From: Amycolatopsis sp. NBC_01480
GTDB lineage: Bacteria; Actinomycetota; Actinomycetes; Mycobacteriales; Pseudonocardiaceae
Assembly: GCF_036227205.1 (NCBI RefSeq)
Contig: NZ_CP109442.1
Span: forward strand, 3,906,001 to 3,970,000
DNA: 64,000 nucleotides
Reading direction: 5' to 3'
The position numbers and the translations under genes are program-made. The notes beneath the pieces are model-generated. The model was not told where the DNA came from and ran no database searches. It worked only from the letters and a program-made list of their open reading frames with translations. Below are positions 24,223-32,371 of this stretch, in pieces; position 1 is the stretch's first letter, and every line of letters starts with the position of its first letter.

Positions 24223-25083
24223 GTGACCTCCGACAACGGCACAGGAGCCGGTCGCGACCTGACCGAGCTTTCCGACGAGCAGGTGCACGCGGCCCTCGGC
24301 GACGAGGCGTCCGCCCACCTCGAGCCCGTCGAGGTGCCCGACGCCGACGAGGTCGACGGAACCGCCGACGAAGACACCGCGGCCGACGACACGGCGGACG
24401 AGGCCACCACGGCCGACACCGAGGACGCCGAGGCGGAGGTGGCCGAGCCGGCCGCCGAGGCCGACGACCCCGTCGCCGCGCTGCGCGCCGAGCTGATGGC
24501 CGCGCCGGGCGAGTGGTACGTGGTGCACTCCTACGCCGGGTACGAGAACAAGGTGAAGACCAACCTCGAGACCCGGACCACGACGCTGGACGTCGAGGAC
24601 TTCATCTTCCAGATCGAGGTGCCGACCGAAGAGGTCACCGAGATCAAGAACGGCCAGCGCAAGCAGGTGCAGCGCAAGGTGCTGCCCGGCTACATCCTGG
24701 TCCGGATGGACCTGAACGACCAGTCGTGGAGCGCGGTGCGCAACACGCCGGGCGTCACCGGGTTCGTCGGCGCGACCTCGCGCCCGTCGCCGCTCACCGT
24801 GGACGAGGTGCTCAAGTTCCTCGCGCCGCAGGTCGAGAAGGAAGCCCCGGCCAAGGCCGGCAAGGGCGACTCCTCGGCGGCTTCCGCCCCGCTCGGCGGC
24901 GGCACCGTGGAGGTCGACTTCGAGGTCGGCGAGTCGGTCACCGTCATGGACGGCCCGTTCGCGACGCTGCCCGCGACGATCTCCGAGGTCAATGTCGACG
25001 GGCAGAAGCTGAAGGTCCTGGTGTCGATCTTCGGCCGGGAGACCCCGGTCGAGCTGTCGTTCACCCAGGTCTCCAAGATCTGA
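24223..25083 (+). CDS. nusG: Transcription termination/antitermination factor NusG
   Basis: A 286-residue NusG. Residues 1-95 are an acidic Asp/Glu/Ala-rich extension common in high-GC Actinobacteria. The NGN domain begins [19 protein letters not shown] and ends with [14 protein letters not shown] domain at about 235-286 contains [19 protein letters not shown]. It binds the RNA polymerase clamp made by rpoC and links to ribosomal protein S10. GTG start. It is cotranscribed with secE and followed by rplK. Confidence 0.96.
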   Translation: MTSDNGTGAGRDLTELSDEQVHAALGDEASAHLEPVEVPDADEVDGTADEDTAADDTADEATTADTEDAEAEVAEPAAEADDPVAALRAELMAAPGEWYVVHSYAGYENKVKTNLETRTTTLDVEDFIFQIEVPTEEVTEIKNGQRKQVQRKVLPGYILVRMDLNDQSWSAVRNTPGVTGFVGATSRPSPLTVDEVLKFLAPQVEKEAPAKAGKGDSSAASAPLGGGTVEVDFEVGESVTVMDGPFATLPATISEVNVDGQKLKVLVSIFGRETPVELSFTQVSKI

Positions 25084-25162
25084 CGGCCGGGAATACGGCC
25101 GGCAGTCCCCGCGTACTGGCAGGTGTGCGGGGGACTCAAGTCAGTTAGAAGGACACAAGGTA

Positions 25163-25597
25163 ATGCCACCCAAGAAGAAGAAGCTTGCGGCGATCATCAA
25201 GCTGCAGATCAAGGCCGGTGCGGCCAACCCCGCGCCGCCGGTCGGCCCCGCGCTGGGCCAGCACGGCGTCAACATCATGGAGTTCTGCAAGCAGTACAAC
25301 GCGGCGACCGAGTCGCAGCGTGGGGACGTCGTCCCGGTTGAGATCTCCGTGTACGAGGACCGGTCGTTCGACTTCAAGCTGAAGACGCCGCCGGCCGCCA
25401 AGCTGCTGCTCAAGGCCGCGGGCGTCGACAAGGGCTCGGCCGAGCCCCACAAGACGAAGGTCGCCAAGGTCACCTGGGATCAGGTTCGCCAGATCGCCAA
25501 GACCAAGGAGACCGACCTCAACGCCCAGGACATCGACCAGGCCGCGAAGATCATCGCCGGTACTGCTCGTTCCATGGGCATCACGGTCACGGACTGA
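25163..25597 (+). CDS. rplK: 50S ribosomal protein L11
   Basis: A 144-residue protein of standard length. The N terminus [19 protein letters not shown], then [19 protein letters not shown] and the C-terminal RNA-binding part with [22 protein letters not shown] match L11 throughout. It binds the GTPase-associated 23S rRNA region and is needed for the stringent response and for thiostrepton binding. Confidence 0.98.
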   Translation: MPPKKKKLAAIIKLQIKAGAANPAPPVGPALGQHGVNIMEFCKQYNAATESQRGDVVPVEISVYEDRSFDFKLKTPPAAKLLLKAAGVDKGSAEPHKTKVAKVTWDQVRQIAKTKETDLNAQDIDQAAKIIAGTARSMGITVTD

Positions 25598-25788
25598 GTC
25601 TTCTGCCTCGACTCCGTCGAGGCGGCGAGATCGCCTTGAGCCGATTTCTTCCCTCCCGATTCCGCCCGGCCAGGGGCCGGTCGAAATCGCTCAGTCCAGA
25701 AACCGGCGCGATCTCGCAGTTTCCCGTGGGAGAGCCAGTGCGGCTCGACACCACACTGATCCGATTTTCTTTAGGTAAGGACAGAAGC
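25598..25788 (+). promoter_or_regulatory. rplK-rplA intercistronic region
   Basis: A 191-base gap, unusually long for this gene pair. It contains a stable hairpin CCTCGAC/GTCGAGG soon after rplK and further G/C-rich complementary segments. This could hold the L1 autoregulatory site or an internal promoter, but no specific element can be assigned by eye. Confidence 0.3.
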
Positions 25789-26508
25789 ATGACCAAGCAC
25801 AGCAAGGCCTACCGCCAGGCTGCCGAGCTGATCGACAAGGCGCGCCTGTACGCGCCGCTCGAGGCCGCGAAGCTGGCGAAGGAGACCTCCAAGACCAAGA
25901 TGGACGCGACCGTCGAGGTCGCGATGCGTCTCGGTGTGGACCCCCGCAAGGCCGACCAGATGGTCCGCGGCACCGTGAACCTGCCGCACGGCACCGGTAA
26001 GACCGCCCGCGTCATCGTCTTCGCCGTCGGCGACAAGGCCGCCGAGGCCGAGGCCGCCGGCGCGGACGCGGTCGGCACCGACGAGCTGATCGAGCGCATC
26101 CAGGGTGGCTGGCTCGACTTCGACGCCGCGATCGCGACGCCGGACCAGATGGCCAAGGTGGGCCGCATCGCCCGCATCCTCGGCCCGCGTGGCCTGATGC
26201 CGAACCCGAAGACCGGCACCGTGACCCCCGCGGTCGCGAAGGCCGTCTCGGACATCAAGGGCGGTAAGATCAACTTCCGCGTCGACAAGCAGGCCAACCT
26301 GCACCTGGTGATCGGCAAGGCGTCGTTCGACACCGAGAAGCTGGTGGAGAACTACGCGGCCGCGCTGGACGAGATCCTGCGCGCCAAGCCGTCCTCGGCC
26401 AAGGGCCGTTACGTCAAGAAGATCACCTTCACCACCACGATGGGCCCGGGCATCCCGGTCGACCCGGCGCGGACCCGCAACCTCCTGTCCGAGGAAGCGG
26501 CCGTCTGA
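25789..26508 (+). CDS. rplA: 50S ribosomal protein L1
   Basis: A 239-residue protein starting [21 protein letters not shown]. The motifs [35 protein letters not shown] and [20 protein letters not shown] are diagnostic of L1. The upstream in-frame extension is untranslated leader. L1 binds the 23S rRNA stalk and often represses its own mRNA. A strong terminator follows. Confidence 0.98.
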   Translation: MTKHSKAYRQAAELIDKARLYAPLEAAKLAKETSKTKMDATVEVAMRLGVDPRKADQMVRGTVNLPHGTGKTARVIVFAVGDKAAEAEAAGADAVGTDELIERIQGGWLDFDAAIATPDQMAKVGRIARILGPRGLMPNPKTGTVTPAVAKAVSDIKGGKINFRVDKQANLHLVIGKASFDTEKLVENYAAALDEILRAKPSSAKGRYVKKITFTTTMGPGIPVDPARTRNLLSEEAAV

Positions 26509-26523
26509 GTCGCACATCACGCG

Positions 26524-26561
26524 AAAGGGCGGTCACGCAATGTGCGTGGCCGCCCTTTTTT
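26524..26561 (+). terminator. Rho-independent terminator of rplKA
   Basis: 15-base arms (26524-26538 and 26544-26558, one G-T pair) with a 5-base loop and a run of six T at 26556-26561. The clearest intrinsic terminator in the window. Confidence 0.9.
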
Positions 26562-26577
26562 CGTGTCTGATGGGGAC

Positions 26578-27387
26578 ATGCCGACCTTCACGTCGTTCGA
26601 CGGGCTCCAGCTGAGCTACACGGTGTGGGAAGGCGACGGCCGGCTCCGGCGCCCGGTTCTGCTCCAGCACGGTTTCGCCGCCGATTCCCAGGCCAACTGG
26701 GTCGGTCCCGGCGTCGTCGAGGCGCTGCTGGACGCCGGCTTCACCGTGGTGGCCCTGGACGCGCGCGGCCACGGCGGATCCGAGAAGCCGCACGACGAGT
26801 CCCGCTACGGCGAGGAAACGATGGCGCGTGACATCTCCGCGTTGCTCGACGAGCTGGGCTACGACGAGGTGTCGCTGGCCGGCTACTCACTGGGCGCGAT
26901 CGTCGCGCTGACCGTGGCGGCGAACGACAAACGCGTGCGTTGCCTGGCCATCGGCGGCGTCGGCTCCGGGGTGGTGGACTTCGGCGGCGTCGACGTGCGC
27001 GTGGTGTCGCCCGAGCAGGTCGCGGCCGGGCTGCTGGCGAAGGACCGCGCGGACGTGCCGGCGGCCGTCCTGCCGTTCCGGCGGCTGGTCCGGCGGACCG
27101 GTGGTGACGTCGAGGCGCTGGCCGCGGTGCTGCGTGCTTCCCAGCAGCAGACGCGGATCGACCTGACCTCGATCACCGTCCCGACGCTGGTGCTGGCGGG
27201 GGAGTCCGATCAGCTGGCGGCCGAGCCCGAGCGGCTCGCGGCGGCCGTCGCGGGCGCCCGGCTGGTGCGCGTGCCGGGTGACCACATGACGGCCGTGGCC
27301 GACCCGGCGTTCGTGGCCGCGCTGGCCGGTTTCTTCGCCTACTCCGACACCGGCGACACCAGACTGGCGATTTCCTCGCCCGCGTAA
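26578..27387 (+). CDS. Alpha/beta-hydrolase
   Basis: A 269-residue single-domain alpha/beta hydrolase. The oxyanion-hole motif LQHGFAA is at about 29-35, DARGHGGS at 61-68, the nucleophile elbow AGYSLGA with Ser104, the acid in GESDQLA, and the catalytic His in PGDHMTAV near residue 246. Members are esterases, lactonases or C-C hydrolases; the substrate is unknown. It starts 17 bases after the rplA terminator and overlaps the convergent CoA-transferase gene by 49 bases. Confidence 0.88.
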   Translation: MPTFTSFDGLQLSYTVWEGDGRLRRPVLLQHGFAADSQANWVGPGVVEALLDAGFTVVALDARGHGGSEKPHDESRYGEETMARDISALLDELGYDEVSLAGYSLGAIVALTVAANDKRVRCLAIGGVGSGVVDFGGVDVRVVSPEQVAAGLLAKDRADVPAAVLPFRRLVRRTGGDVEALAAVLRASQQQTRIDLTSITVPTLVLAGESDQLAAEPERLAAAVAGARLVRVPGDHMTAVADPAFVAALAGFFAYSDTGDTRLAISSPA

Positions 27388-28526
27388 CCGAGTTCGGCCA
27401 GCACCTCGGCGGTGTGCTCGCCCTGCGCGGGCGTGTGCCGCCGGACCGAGGCGGGGGTGTCCGAGAGGATCATCGGCGGCCCGACCTGGCGGTACGTGCC
27501 CTCGGTGGGGTGCTCGACCAGCGAGACCAGGCCGCTGCCGGTGTAGTACGGATCGGTCTCGACGTCCTCGAGCTCCAGCACCGGCGCGAACGGGATGGAC
27601 AGCCCGGCGCAGATCTCCTGCCACTGCGCGGTGGTCTTCTCGACCGAGACGCGGCCGATCTCCTCGTACAGCTCGCCGTAGTGCTTCGCGCGGCTTGCGG
27701 GATCGCCGAAGCGCGGGTCGTTCGCCAGGTCCTCGCGATCGGCGGCGAGGAAGAAGCCGTGGATGTTCTTTTCGGTGTAGGGCAGGATGCACGCCCAGCC
27801 GTCGGCCGTTTTGACCGCCTGGTGGCCCTCGGTCATCGAGCGGTTGAAGCCCATCGGGCCCACCGCCGGCTCGAAGGTGTGCCCCGCGAGGTGCTCGACC
27901 AGGTTGAACGCCAGCATGGTGTCGGCCATCGGCACCTCGACCCGCTGGCCGCGGCCGGTGGTGCGCTGGTGGACCACGGCGGCGAGCACGGAGTAGACGA
28001 TGGTGAGTGCGCACAGCTTGTCGGCGAGGATCGTCGGTGCGTAAGTGGGTTTGCCGGTGGCGCGGCGCATCAGGTCGGCCATGCCGGAGGAGGCCTGCAC
28101 GATCTCGTCGTAGGCGGCCAGCCCGGCGCGGTCGGAGTCGGTGCGGAACCCCTGGGCGTTGCAGTAGATCAGCTTGGGGTTTTCGCTCGCCAGCTGCTCG
28201 TAATCGAGGCCGAGGCGCTGCAGCGCGCCGGGGCGCATGTTGGTGACCAGCACGTCCGCCGACTTCACCAGCCGCAGGAACGCCTCGTGCCCTTGGGGCG
28301 ACTTGAGGTCGAGCTGGACGCTGCGCTTGTTGCGGTTGACGTTGAGCGCGAGCGCGCCCATGCCGTCGTGCCGCTGCGGGTGCGTGCGCCGGGTGCTGTC
28401 ACCGGCCGGCGACTCGACCTTGACCACGTCGGCCCCGAGGTCGCCCATGATCTGGGTGGCGTAGGGGCCCATCACCACGGACGACAGGTCGATCACCCGG
28501 ATGCCGTGCAGGGCGCCTTGTTCCAC
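27339..28526 (-). CDS. CaiB/BaiF family CoA-transferase
   Basis: A 395-residue class III CoA-transferase that moves CoA between carboxylic acids. Family features are RVIDLSSVVMGPYATQIMGDLGADVVKVE at the N terminus, DVLVTNMRPGALQRLGL at 91-107, and the catalytic Asp169 in ILADKLC. Length is typical. It is divergent from an IclR regulator, a common pairing for inducible catabolic genes. The acid substrate cannot be told; neighbours give no pathway. Confidence 0.9.
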   Translation of the reverse strand: MEQGALHGIRVIDLSSVVMGPYATQIMGDLGADVVKVESPAGDSTRRTHPQRHDGMGALALNVNRNKRSVQLDLKSPQGHEAFLRLVKSADVLVTNMRPGALQRLGLDYEQLASENPKLIYCNAQGFRTDSDRAGLAAYDEIVQASSGMADLMRRATGKPTYAPTILADKLCALTIVYSVLAAVVHQRTTGRGQRVEVPMADTMLAFNLVEHLAGHTFEPAVGPMGFNRSMTEGHQAVKTADGWACILPYTEKNIHGFFLAADREDLANDPRFGDPASRAKHYGELYEEIGRVSVEKTTAQWQEICAGLSIPFAPVLELEDVETDPYYTGSGLVSLVEHPTEGTYRQVGPPMILSDTPASVRRHTPAQGEHTAEVLAELGYAGEEIASLVSPVSE

Positions 28527-28558
28527 TGTGCTCCTCCTTGGTTGGTCTTGGTTTTAAT

Positions 28559-28601
28559 TTAGGCAACCTAAGTAATCTACGCAATGTGATACCTTGGTAT
28601 C
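28559..28601. promoter_or_regulatory. Divergent operator region, IclR / CoA-transferase
   Basis: An AT-rich stretch in GC-rich DNA. It contains TTAGGCAACCTAA (28559-28571, 5-base arms) and GATACCTTGGTATC (28588-28601, 6-base arms). The second lies three bases before the iclR-type ATG. Both are plausible binding sites for the divergently encoded regulator. Confidence 0.5.
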
Positions 28602-28604
28602 TAT

Positions 28605-29315
28605 ATGGATAAATCTCGGCAGCACCACCGCACGGTCGACCGGGTGGCGTCGATCCTGGAGGCGGTGGCGAACAGCGCGTCGGGGCTGACGTTGACGCAG
28701 CTCGCGGCCCGGCTGGACGCGCCGGTGTCGTCGGTGCAGAAGCTGGTGAACGGCCTGGCGGCGGTCGGCTACCTCGACGAGGAGGACCGCCGTTTCGTGC
28801 TGGGCCCGGCGCCGCACGTGCTGACCGTGCGCTCAGGGCGCGTGCCGGTGCGGTCGATCCCGCACGCGTCGCTGGCCGAGCTGGCTTCGGCGTCGGGCTG
28901 CGCCGCTTTGCTCGCGGTGCAGGTGGGCGACAGCGCGGTGTACGTCGATTGGGCCGGCACGGACGAGCCGTTCGACTACGCGCTTTCCCGCTCGCTGCGC
29001 TCGGCCCTGCCGCACACGGCGGCGGGCCGCGTCCTGCTCGCGTCGCTCCCCGAGGCCGCCCGCCGCGCCGCGGTGACGCACGAATTCGGCCCCGACACCC
29101 GCGCGGCCGTCGACCTGCTGACTGCGTTGGCCACGATCCGCGCGGAGGGTTACGCCCTGGTCGACTCGGGCCACGTGCTGGAGACGATGGCGGCGGTCGC
29201 CGTCCCGGTCGTCGAATCGGACCGGGTGGTGGCGGCGCTCGCTTTGTCGGCCCCGTCGGCGATCGTGACGGGACGGCTCACGGAACTGGTGGGGCTGCTC
29301 AGGAAGTCGGCGTAG
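28605..29315 (+). CDS. IclR-family transcriptional regulator
   Basis: A 236-residue regulator. The winged helix covers about residues 8-65 (TVDRVASILEAVANSASGLTLTQLAARLDAP...), and an IclR effector domain follows, with HASLAELASASGCAALLAVQ, GRVLLASLPEAARRAA and YALVDSGHVLETMAAVAVPV. It is divergent from the CoA-transferase and probably controls it in response to an organic acid or its CoA ester. No ribosome site precedes the ATG, which directly follows a palindrome. Confidence 0.9.
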   Translation: MDKSRQHHRTVDRVASILEAVANSASGLTLTQLAARLDAPVSSVQKLVNGLAAVGYLDEEDRRFVLGPAPHVLTVRSGRVPVRSIPHASLAELASASGCAALLAVQVGDSAVYVDWAGTDEPFDYALSRSLRSALPHTAAGRVLLASLPEAARRAAVTHEFGPDTRAAVDLLTALATIRAEGYALVDSGHVLETMAAVAVPVVESDRVVAALALSAPSAIVTGRLTELVGLLRKSA

Positions 29316-30414
29316 TCGAGGGCTGCGACGGGGAGCACTTCTCCGGCCCGGGCGAGTGGCCGGTGATGAGCCACTGGCCCTTGTCGACCTTGGTCACCTG
29401 GAAGACGCCGAGCGCGGGCCCGCCCACGACGGCGTAGTCGCAGGAGTCGATGGTCGTGACGTCGGCGGGCGGCGGACCGGACACATAGGACGGAAGCGAT
29501 TCGGCGTAGTCGTTCATGTTGGTGACCTGCTTGTGCAGCGCCTGAACGGCCACCCGGCAGTCCGGCTGCCCGACGTCCTTGGCGAACTTGGTCTGCACGT
29601 CCTCGCGGAACCGGCCGCAAGCGTCGTCGACGAGGCCCTGCGCGATGTTGTGGTAGACGAAGCGCACGGCCTCGTACGGGTTCGTCGAGTAGATGTGGTT
29701 GGTGTGATAGGTCCCGCCGCCTTCGGCCGCGATCTGGGCCGAGGACTTGCCTTCGTCGCTGGGGAAGAAGTGGCGGTAGGCCCAGGTGGCGGCGATCGCG
29801 ATCAGCAGGATCACGATCAGCCAGCCCAGGACCTTGCCGCCGAGGCGCTTCAGCCAGCGCGGGGCTCCGCGGCGCGGGCGGCGGGGCTGTTCGTACGGCG
29901 CCAACGCTCCCGGCGGGCCCGGCGGGACGGGCGGCTGCCAGCCCGGCTGCGTCGCCGGCGGCTGCGCTCCCACGGCGACCAGCCCGGCGTCGGGGGCCGG
30001 AGCGGGCTGGTTGCCCTGCTGGGCCTGGGTGAACCGCAGATAGTCCTGGAACTGCTGGAATTGCTGGAACTGGCGTAGTTGCTCGGGATCGAGCGCGGGC
30101 TGCCCCTCGGACGGCTGTGGCAGTGCGGGTGGCTGCGCGGAAGGCTGCGGCAATGCGGGTGGCTGGGCGCCGGGCTGCGGCAGCGCGGGCGGCTGCGCGC
30201 CGGGCTGCGGCAGTGCGGGGGGTTGCGCGCCAGGCTGTGTCACGGCCGGAAGCTGCGGCCCGCTCTCGGCCGGATTCTGTTGCGGCGCAGGCGTTTGCGC
30301 GGCCGGGCCGGGCGCTGAGCCCGGCGGCTGCGACACCGGCGGGGTGCCGTCGGCAGGGGTGGGACCCGGGTCGGGGTCGCCGGTCCGCTCGCTGTGATCA
30401 CGCTGCTCCGCCAC
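29299..30414 (-). CDS. Membrane protein with Pro/Gln/Ala decapeptide repeats
   Basis: A 371-residue protein of unknown function. The N-terminal 190 residues are disordered and rich in Pro, Gln and Ala, with four to five tandem copies of a decapeptide (AQPPALPQPG and variants). A basic patch (RRPRRGAPRWLKRLGG) precedes a single transmembrane helix (LGWLIVILLIAIAATWAY). The C-terminal 140 residues face outside and contain three or more cysteines (DDACGRF, PDCRV, DSCDYAV) in an NTF2-like domain. It overlaps the IclR gene tail to tail by 17 bases. Single-pass proteins of this build often sense or scaffold at the envelope. Confidence 0.7.
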   Translation of the reverse strand: MAEQRDHSERTGDPDPGPTPADGTPPVSQPPGSAPGPAAQTPAPQQNPAESGPQLPAVTQPGAQPPALPQPGAQPPALPQPGAQPPALPQPSAQPPALPQPSEGQPALDPEQLRQFQQFQQFQDYLRFTQAQQGNQPAPAPDAGLVAVGAQPPATQPGWQPPVPPGPPGALAPYEQPRRPRRGAPRWLKRLGGKVLGWLIVILLIAIAATWAYRHFFPSDEGKSSAQIAAEGGGTYHTNHIYSTNPYEAVRFVYHNIAQGLVDDACGRFREDVQTKFAKDVGQPDCRVAVQALHKQVTNMNDYAESLPSYVSGPPPADVTTIDSCDYAVVGGPALGVFQVTKVDKGQWLITGHSPGPEKCSPSQPSTTPTS

Positions 30415-30741
30415 GTCACCATGATGCCCGCTCGGGTGTGAATTCTCCGAACCCGGGCGTCTTGTCGCTGGTCAGGAGGGGGTGGCGGGAAGAGTCGGGA
30501 AAGCGTGTCGTATGCTTGTCCACGGTTCTACCGAAGACCGCTGGTTTTCCGAGCGCCCCATGGCGTGAAGAACGAAGGTCCTGCCACGAAACGTGCAGGC
30601 GGCCCGCGCAGGAGGAACGAGGCTCGCCCGCGACCCCGGTCGTGTGCCATCAAACGCCCCGCGCCTGTTGCGCAGGGGCGTTTTGTCGTTTCGATGGGGC
30701 TCTCGTGCCAGTGGAAACACTAGCCAAGAGAGGAGGCGACC
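30415..30741 (+). promoter_or_regulatory. rplJ leader region
   Basis: A 327-base region before rplJ with no supported gene. Its last 200 bases form several complementary segments ending in the attenuator-like hairpin at 30652-30683. This arrangement fits the ribosomal protein L10 leader, where L10(L12)4 binds the mRNA and represses rplJL. A TATGCT at 30511-30516 may be the -10 box, but no good -35 box was found. Confidence 0.5.
30652..30683 (+). terminator. Attenuator-like hairpin in rplJ leader
   Basis: Perfect arms AAACGCCCC (30652-30660) and GGGGCGTTT (30675-30683), with inner GCGC pairs, followed by T-rich TGTCGTTT. It lies 58 bases before the rplJ start, where premature termination could set L10/L12 output. 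Confidence 0.6.
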
Positions 30742-31296
30742 ATGGCGAAGCCCGACAAGGTGGCGGCCGTCGCCGAGATCGCGGAGAGCTTCCGCAGCAG
30801 CTCGGCCACCGTCGTTACCCAGTACACCGGCCTCTCCGTGTCCCAGCTGTCCCAGCTGCGCCGCGCTCTCGGCACCAGTGCCAAGTACCGGGTCGCGAAG
30901 AACACCCTCGTCGAGCGTGCCGCCAAGGACGCCGGCGTCGAGGGGCTCGAGGACCTGTTCGTGGGCGCGACCGCGATCGCCTTCATCGAGGGTGAGCCGG
31001 TCAACGCCGCGAAGGCCCTTCGCGACTTCGCGAAGGAAAACAACGCGCTTGTCATCAAGGGCGGCTACATGGACGGCAAGCCGCTGTCCGTGGACGAGAT
31101 CACCAAGATCGCCGATCTCGACAGCCGTGAGGTCCTGCTCTCCAAGGCAGCGGGCGCGTTCAAGGCGAAGCTTTCCCAGGCCGCTGCGCTGTTCCAGGCG
31201 CCGGCGTCCCAGGTCGCCCGCCTGGCTGCCGCGCTGGAGGAGAAGCAGCGCAACGCCACCGGTACCGAAGCAGCCGAAGCACCCGCCGAGAGCTGA
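30742..31296 (+). CDS. rplJ: 50S ribosomal protein L10
   Basis: A 184-residue stalk protein starting [20 protein letters not shown] after AGAGGAGG. Family blocks: [36 protein letters not shown] and [13 protein letters not shown]. Its C-terminal helix binds L7/L12 dimers. It is followed 50 bases later by rplL. Confidence 0.97.
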   Translation: MAKPDKVAAVAEIAESFRSSSATVVTQYTGLSVSQLSQLRRALGTSAKYRVAKNTLVERAAKDAGVEGLEDLFVGATAIAFIEGEPVNAAKALRDFAKENNALVIKGGYMDGKPLSVDEITKIADLDSREVLLSKAAGAFKAKLSQAAALFQAPASQVARLAAALEEKQRNATGTEAAEAPAES

Positions 31297-31346
31297 ACAC
31301 CCCCCACCCCGAACGTTCCCGTTCGTTTTTTTGAGAGGAAGCCATC

Positions 31347-31733
31347 ATGGCGAAGCTGAGCACCGCCGAGCTGATCGACGCCTTCAAGGAGCTCACCCTT
31401 CTTGAGCTGTCCGAGTTCGTGAAGGAGTTCGAGGACACCTTCGACGTCACCGCCGCCGCGCCGGCCGCCGTCGTGGCCGCCGCCCCGGGTGGCGCCGCCC
31501 CGGCCGCCGCCGAGGAGCAGGACGAGTTCGACGTCGTCCTCGAGGGCGCCGGCGACAAGAAGATCCAGGTCATCAAGGTCGTCCGCGAGGTCGTCTCGGG
31601 CCTGGGCCTGAAGGAGGCCAAGGAGCTGGTCGAGGCCGCTCCCAAGGCCCTCCTGGAGAAGGTCGACAAGGAGGCCGCCGAGGCCGCCAAGGAGAAGCTC
31701 GAGGCCGCGGGCGCCAAGATCTCCATCAAGTGA
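31347..31733 (+). CDS. rplL: 50S ribosomal protein L7/L12
   Basis: A 128-residue protein with the N-terminal dimerisation helix pair ([27 protein letters not shown]), an Ala/Pro hinge, and the globular domain ([23 protein letters not shown], then [15 protein letters not shown]). It recruits translation factors to the ribosome. A strong hairpin terminator follows. Confidence 0.98.
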   Translation: MAKLSTAELIDAFKELTLLELSEFVKEFEDTFDVTAAAPAAVVAAAPGGAAPAAAEEQDEFDVVLEGAGDKKIQVIKVVREVVSGLGLKEAKELVEAAPKALLEKVDKEAAEAAKEKLEAAGAKISIK

Positions 31734-31768
31734 TCACGGGCGCGTGAGCGCCTGCTGCACCACCTCGT

Positions 31769-31805
31769 GAAGGGGCGGGCATCCCGAGTGGATGCCCGCC
31801 CCTTC
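31769..31805. terminator. rplJL terminator
   Basis: Perfect 16-base arms (31769-31784 and 31790-31805, GAAGGGGCGGGCATCC) with a 5-base loop, 36 bases after rplL. Confidence 0.85.
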
Positions 31806-31817
31806 CGTTTGCCCGCG

Positions 31818-32099
31818 ATGCGTAACAGCTCGTTGGGCGCTCTCGGCCCGCCCGGGGTCGAGCGGCGGTTGAAGACCTCCGCCGAAGAAGGCCAGAACGA
31901 GCTCCACCTGCAGCGCATCCTCGTCGAGGTGCTGGCTCAGCAGGTCGCCACGCGCCGTTACCTCCTCGGGCTGACGGTCATCGCCGTGCTCGGCGTGGTC
32001 GCGTCCGTGATCTGCGGGATCGTCATCGCAGTGCAGACGGTGGAGGCCAACCACGTCACGTCCAGTAGCGAGCCGATCTGTTCCGCTTACTCCTGTTAG
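31818..32099 (+). CDS. Small single-pass membrane protein, unknown
   Basis: From the ATG at 31818 this encodes 93 residues: a hydrophilic helix (VERRLKTSAEEGQNELHLQRILVEVLAQQ), one membrane helix (YLLGLTVIAVLGVVASVICGIVIAV) and a short tail with two cysteines. The open frame begins further up inside the rplL terminator, which is unlikely to be translated. There is no clear ribosome site, so the start and even the gene are only moderately supported. It lies between rplL and the mce operon. Confidence 0.5.
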   Translation: MRNSSLGALGPPGVERRLKTSAEEGQNELHLQRILVEVLAQQVATRRYLLGLTVIAVLGVVASVICGIVIAVQTVEANHVTSSSEPICSAYSC

Positions 32100-32371
32100 T
32101 CCGAACGAGTGCGAATCGTTGCCCCGCCTGGCTCTGCATCCCGGAGTGACGTGCACTACCGTGCTGCCAGCGGTCACCCGATCTCTGCTCTACCGGGTGA
32201 GGTGCCCACAGGCCTGGCCAGGAAAGAAAACTGGTGAGTAACCTATGCGCATTCAGCTCGTTGCACCTGGTTGACGCGGGGATCGCGGCGCGCATTCGGC
32301 GCGGGCTCCGCTGCCGGCCGGTGGCGCGGGGCGGCGGTGCGCGACGACGCGGAACAGCTCCTGGAGGTGCG

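Noticed and set aside
29340..30078. Plus-strand frames opposite the repeat-rich membrane protein
   Set aside because: They lack any domain and mirror the Pro/Gln repeats of the true gene.
31767..31817. Upstream start for the small membrane protein
   Set aside because: It falls inside the rplL terminator hairpin.
32234..32371. Upstream GTG start for the Mce ATPase adding 46 residues
   Set aside because: The extension is Arg/Gly-rich and lacks family similarity; the ATG at 32372 has GGAGG and gives the standard N terminus.
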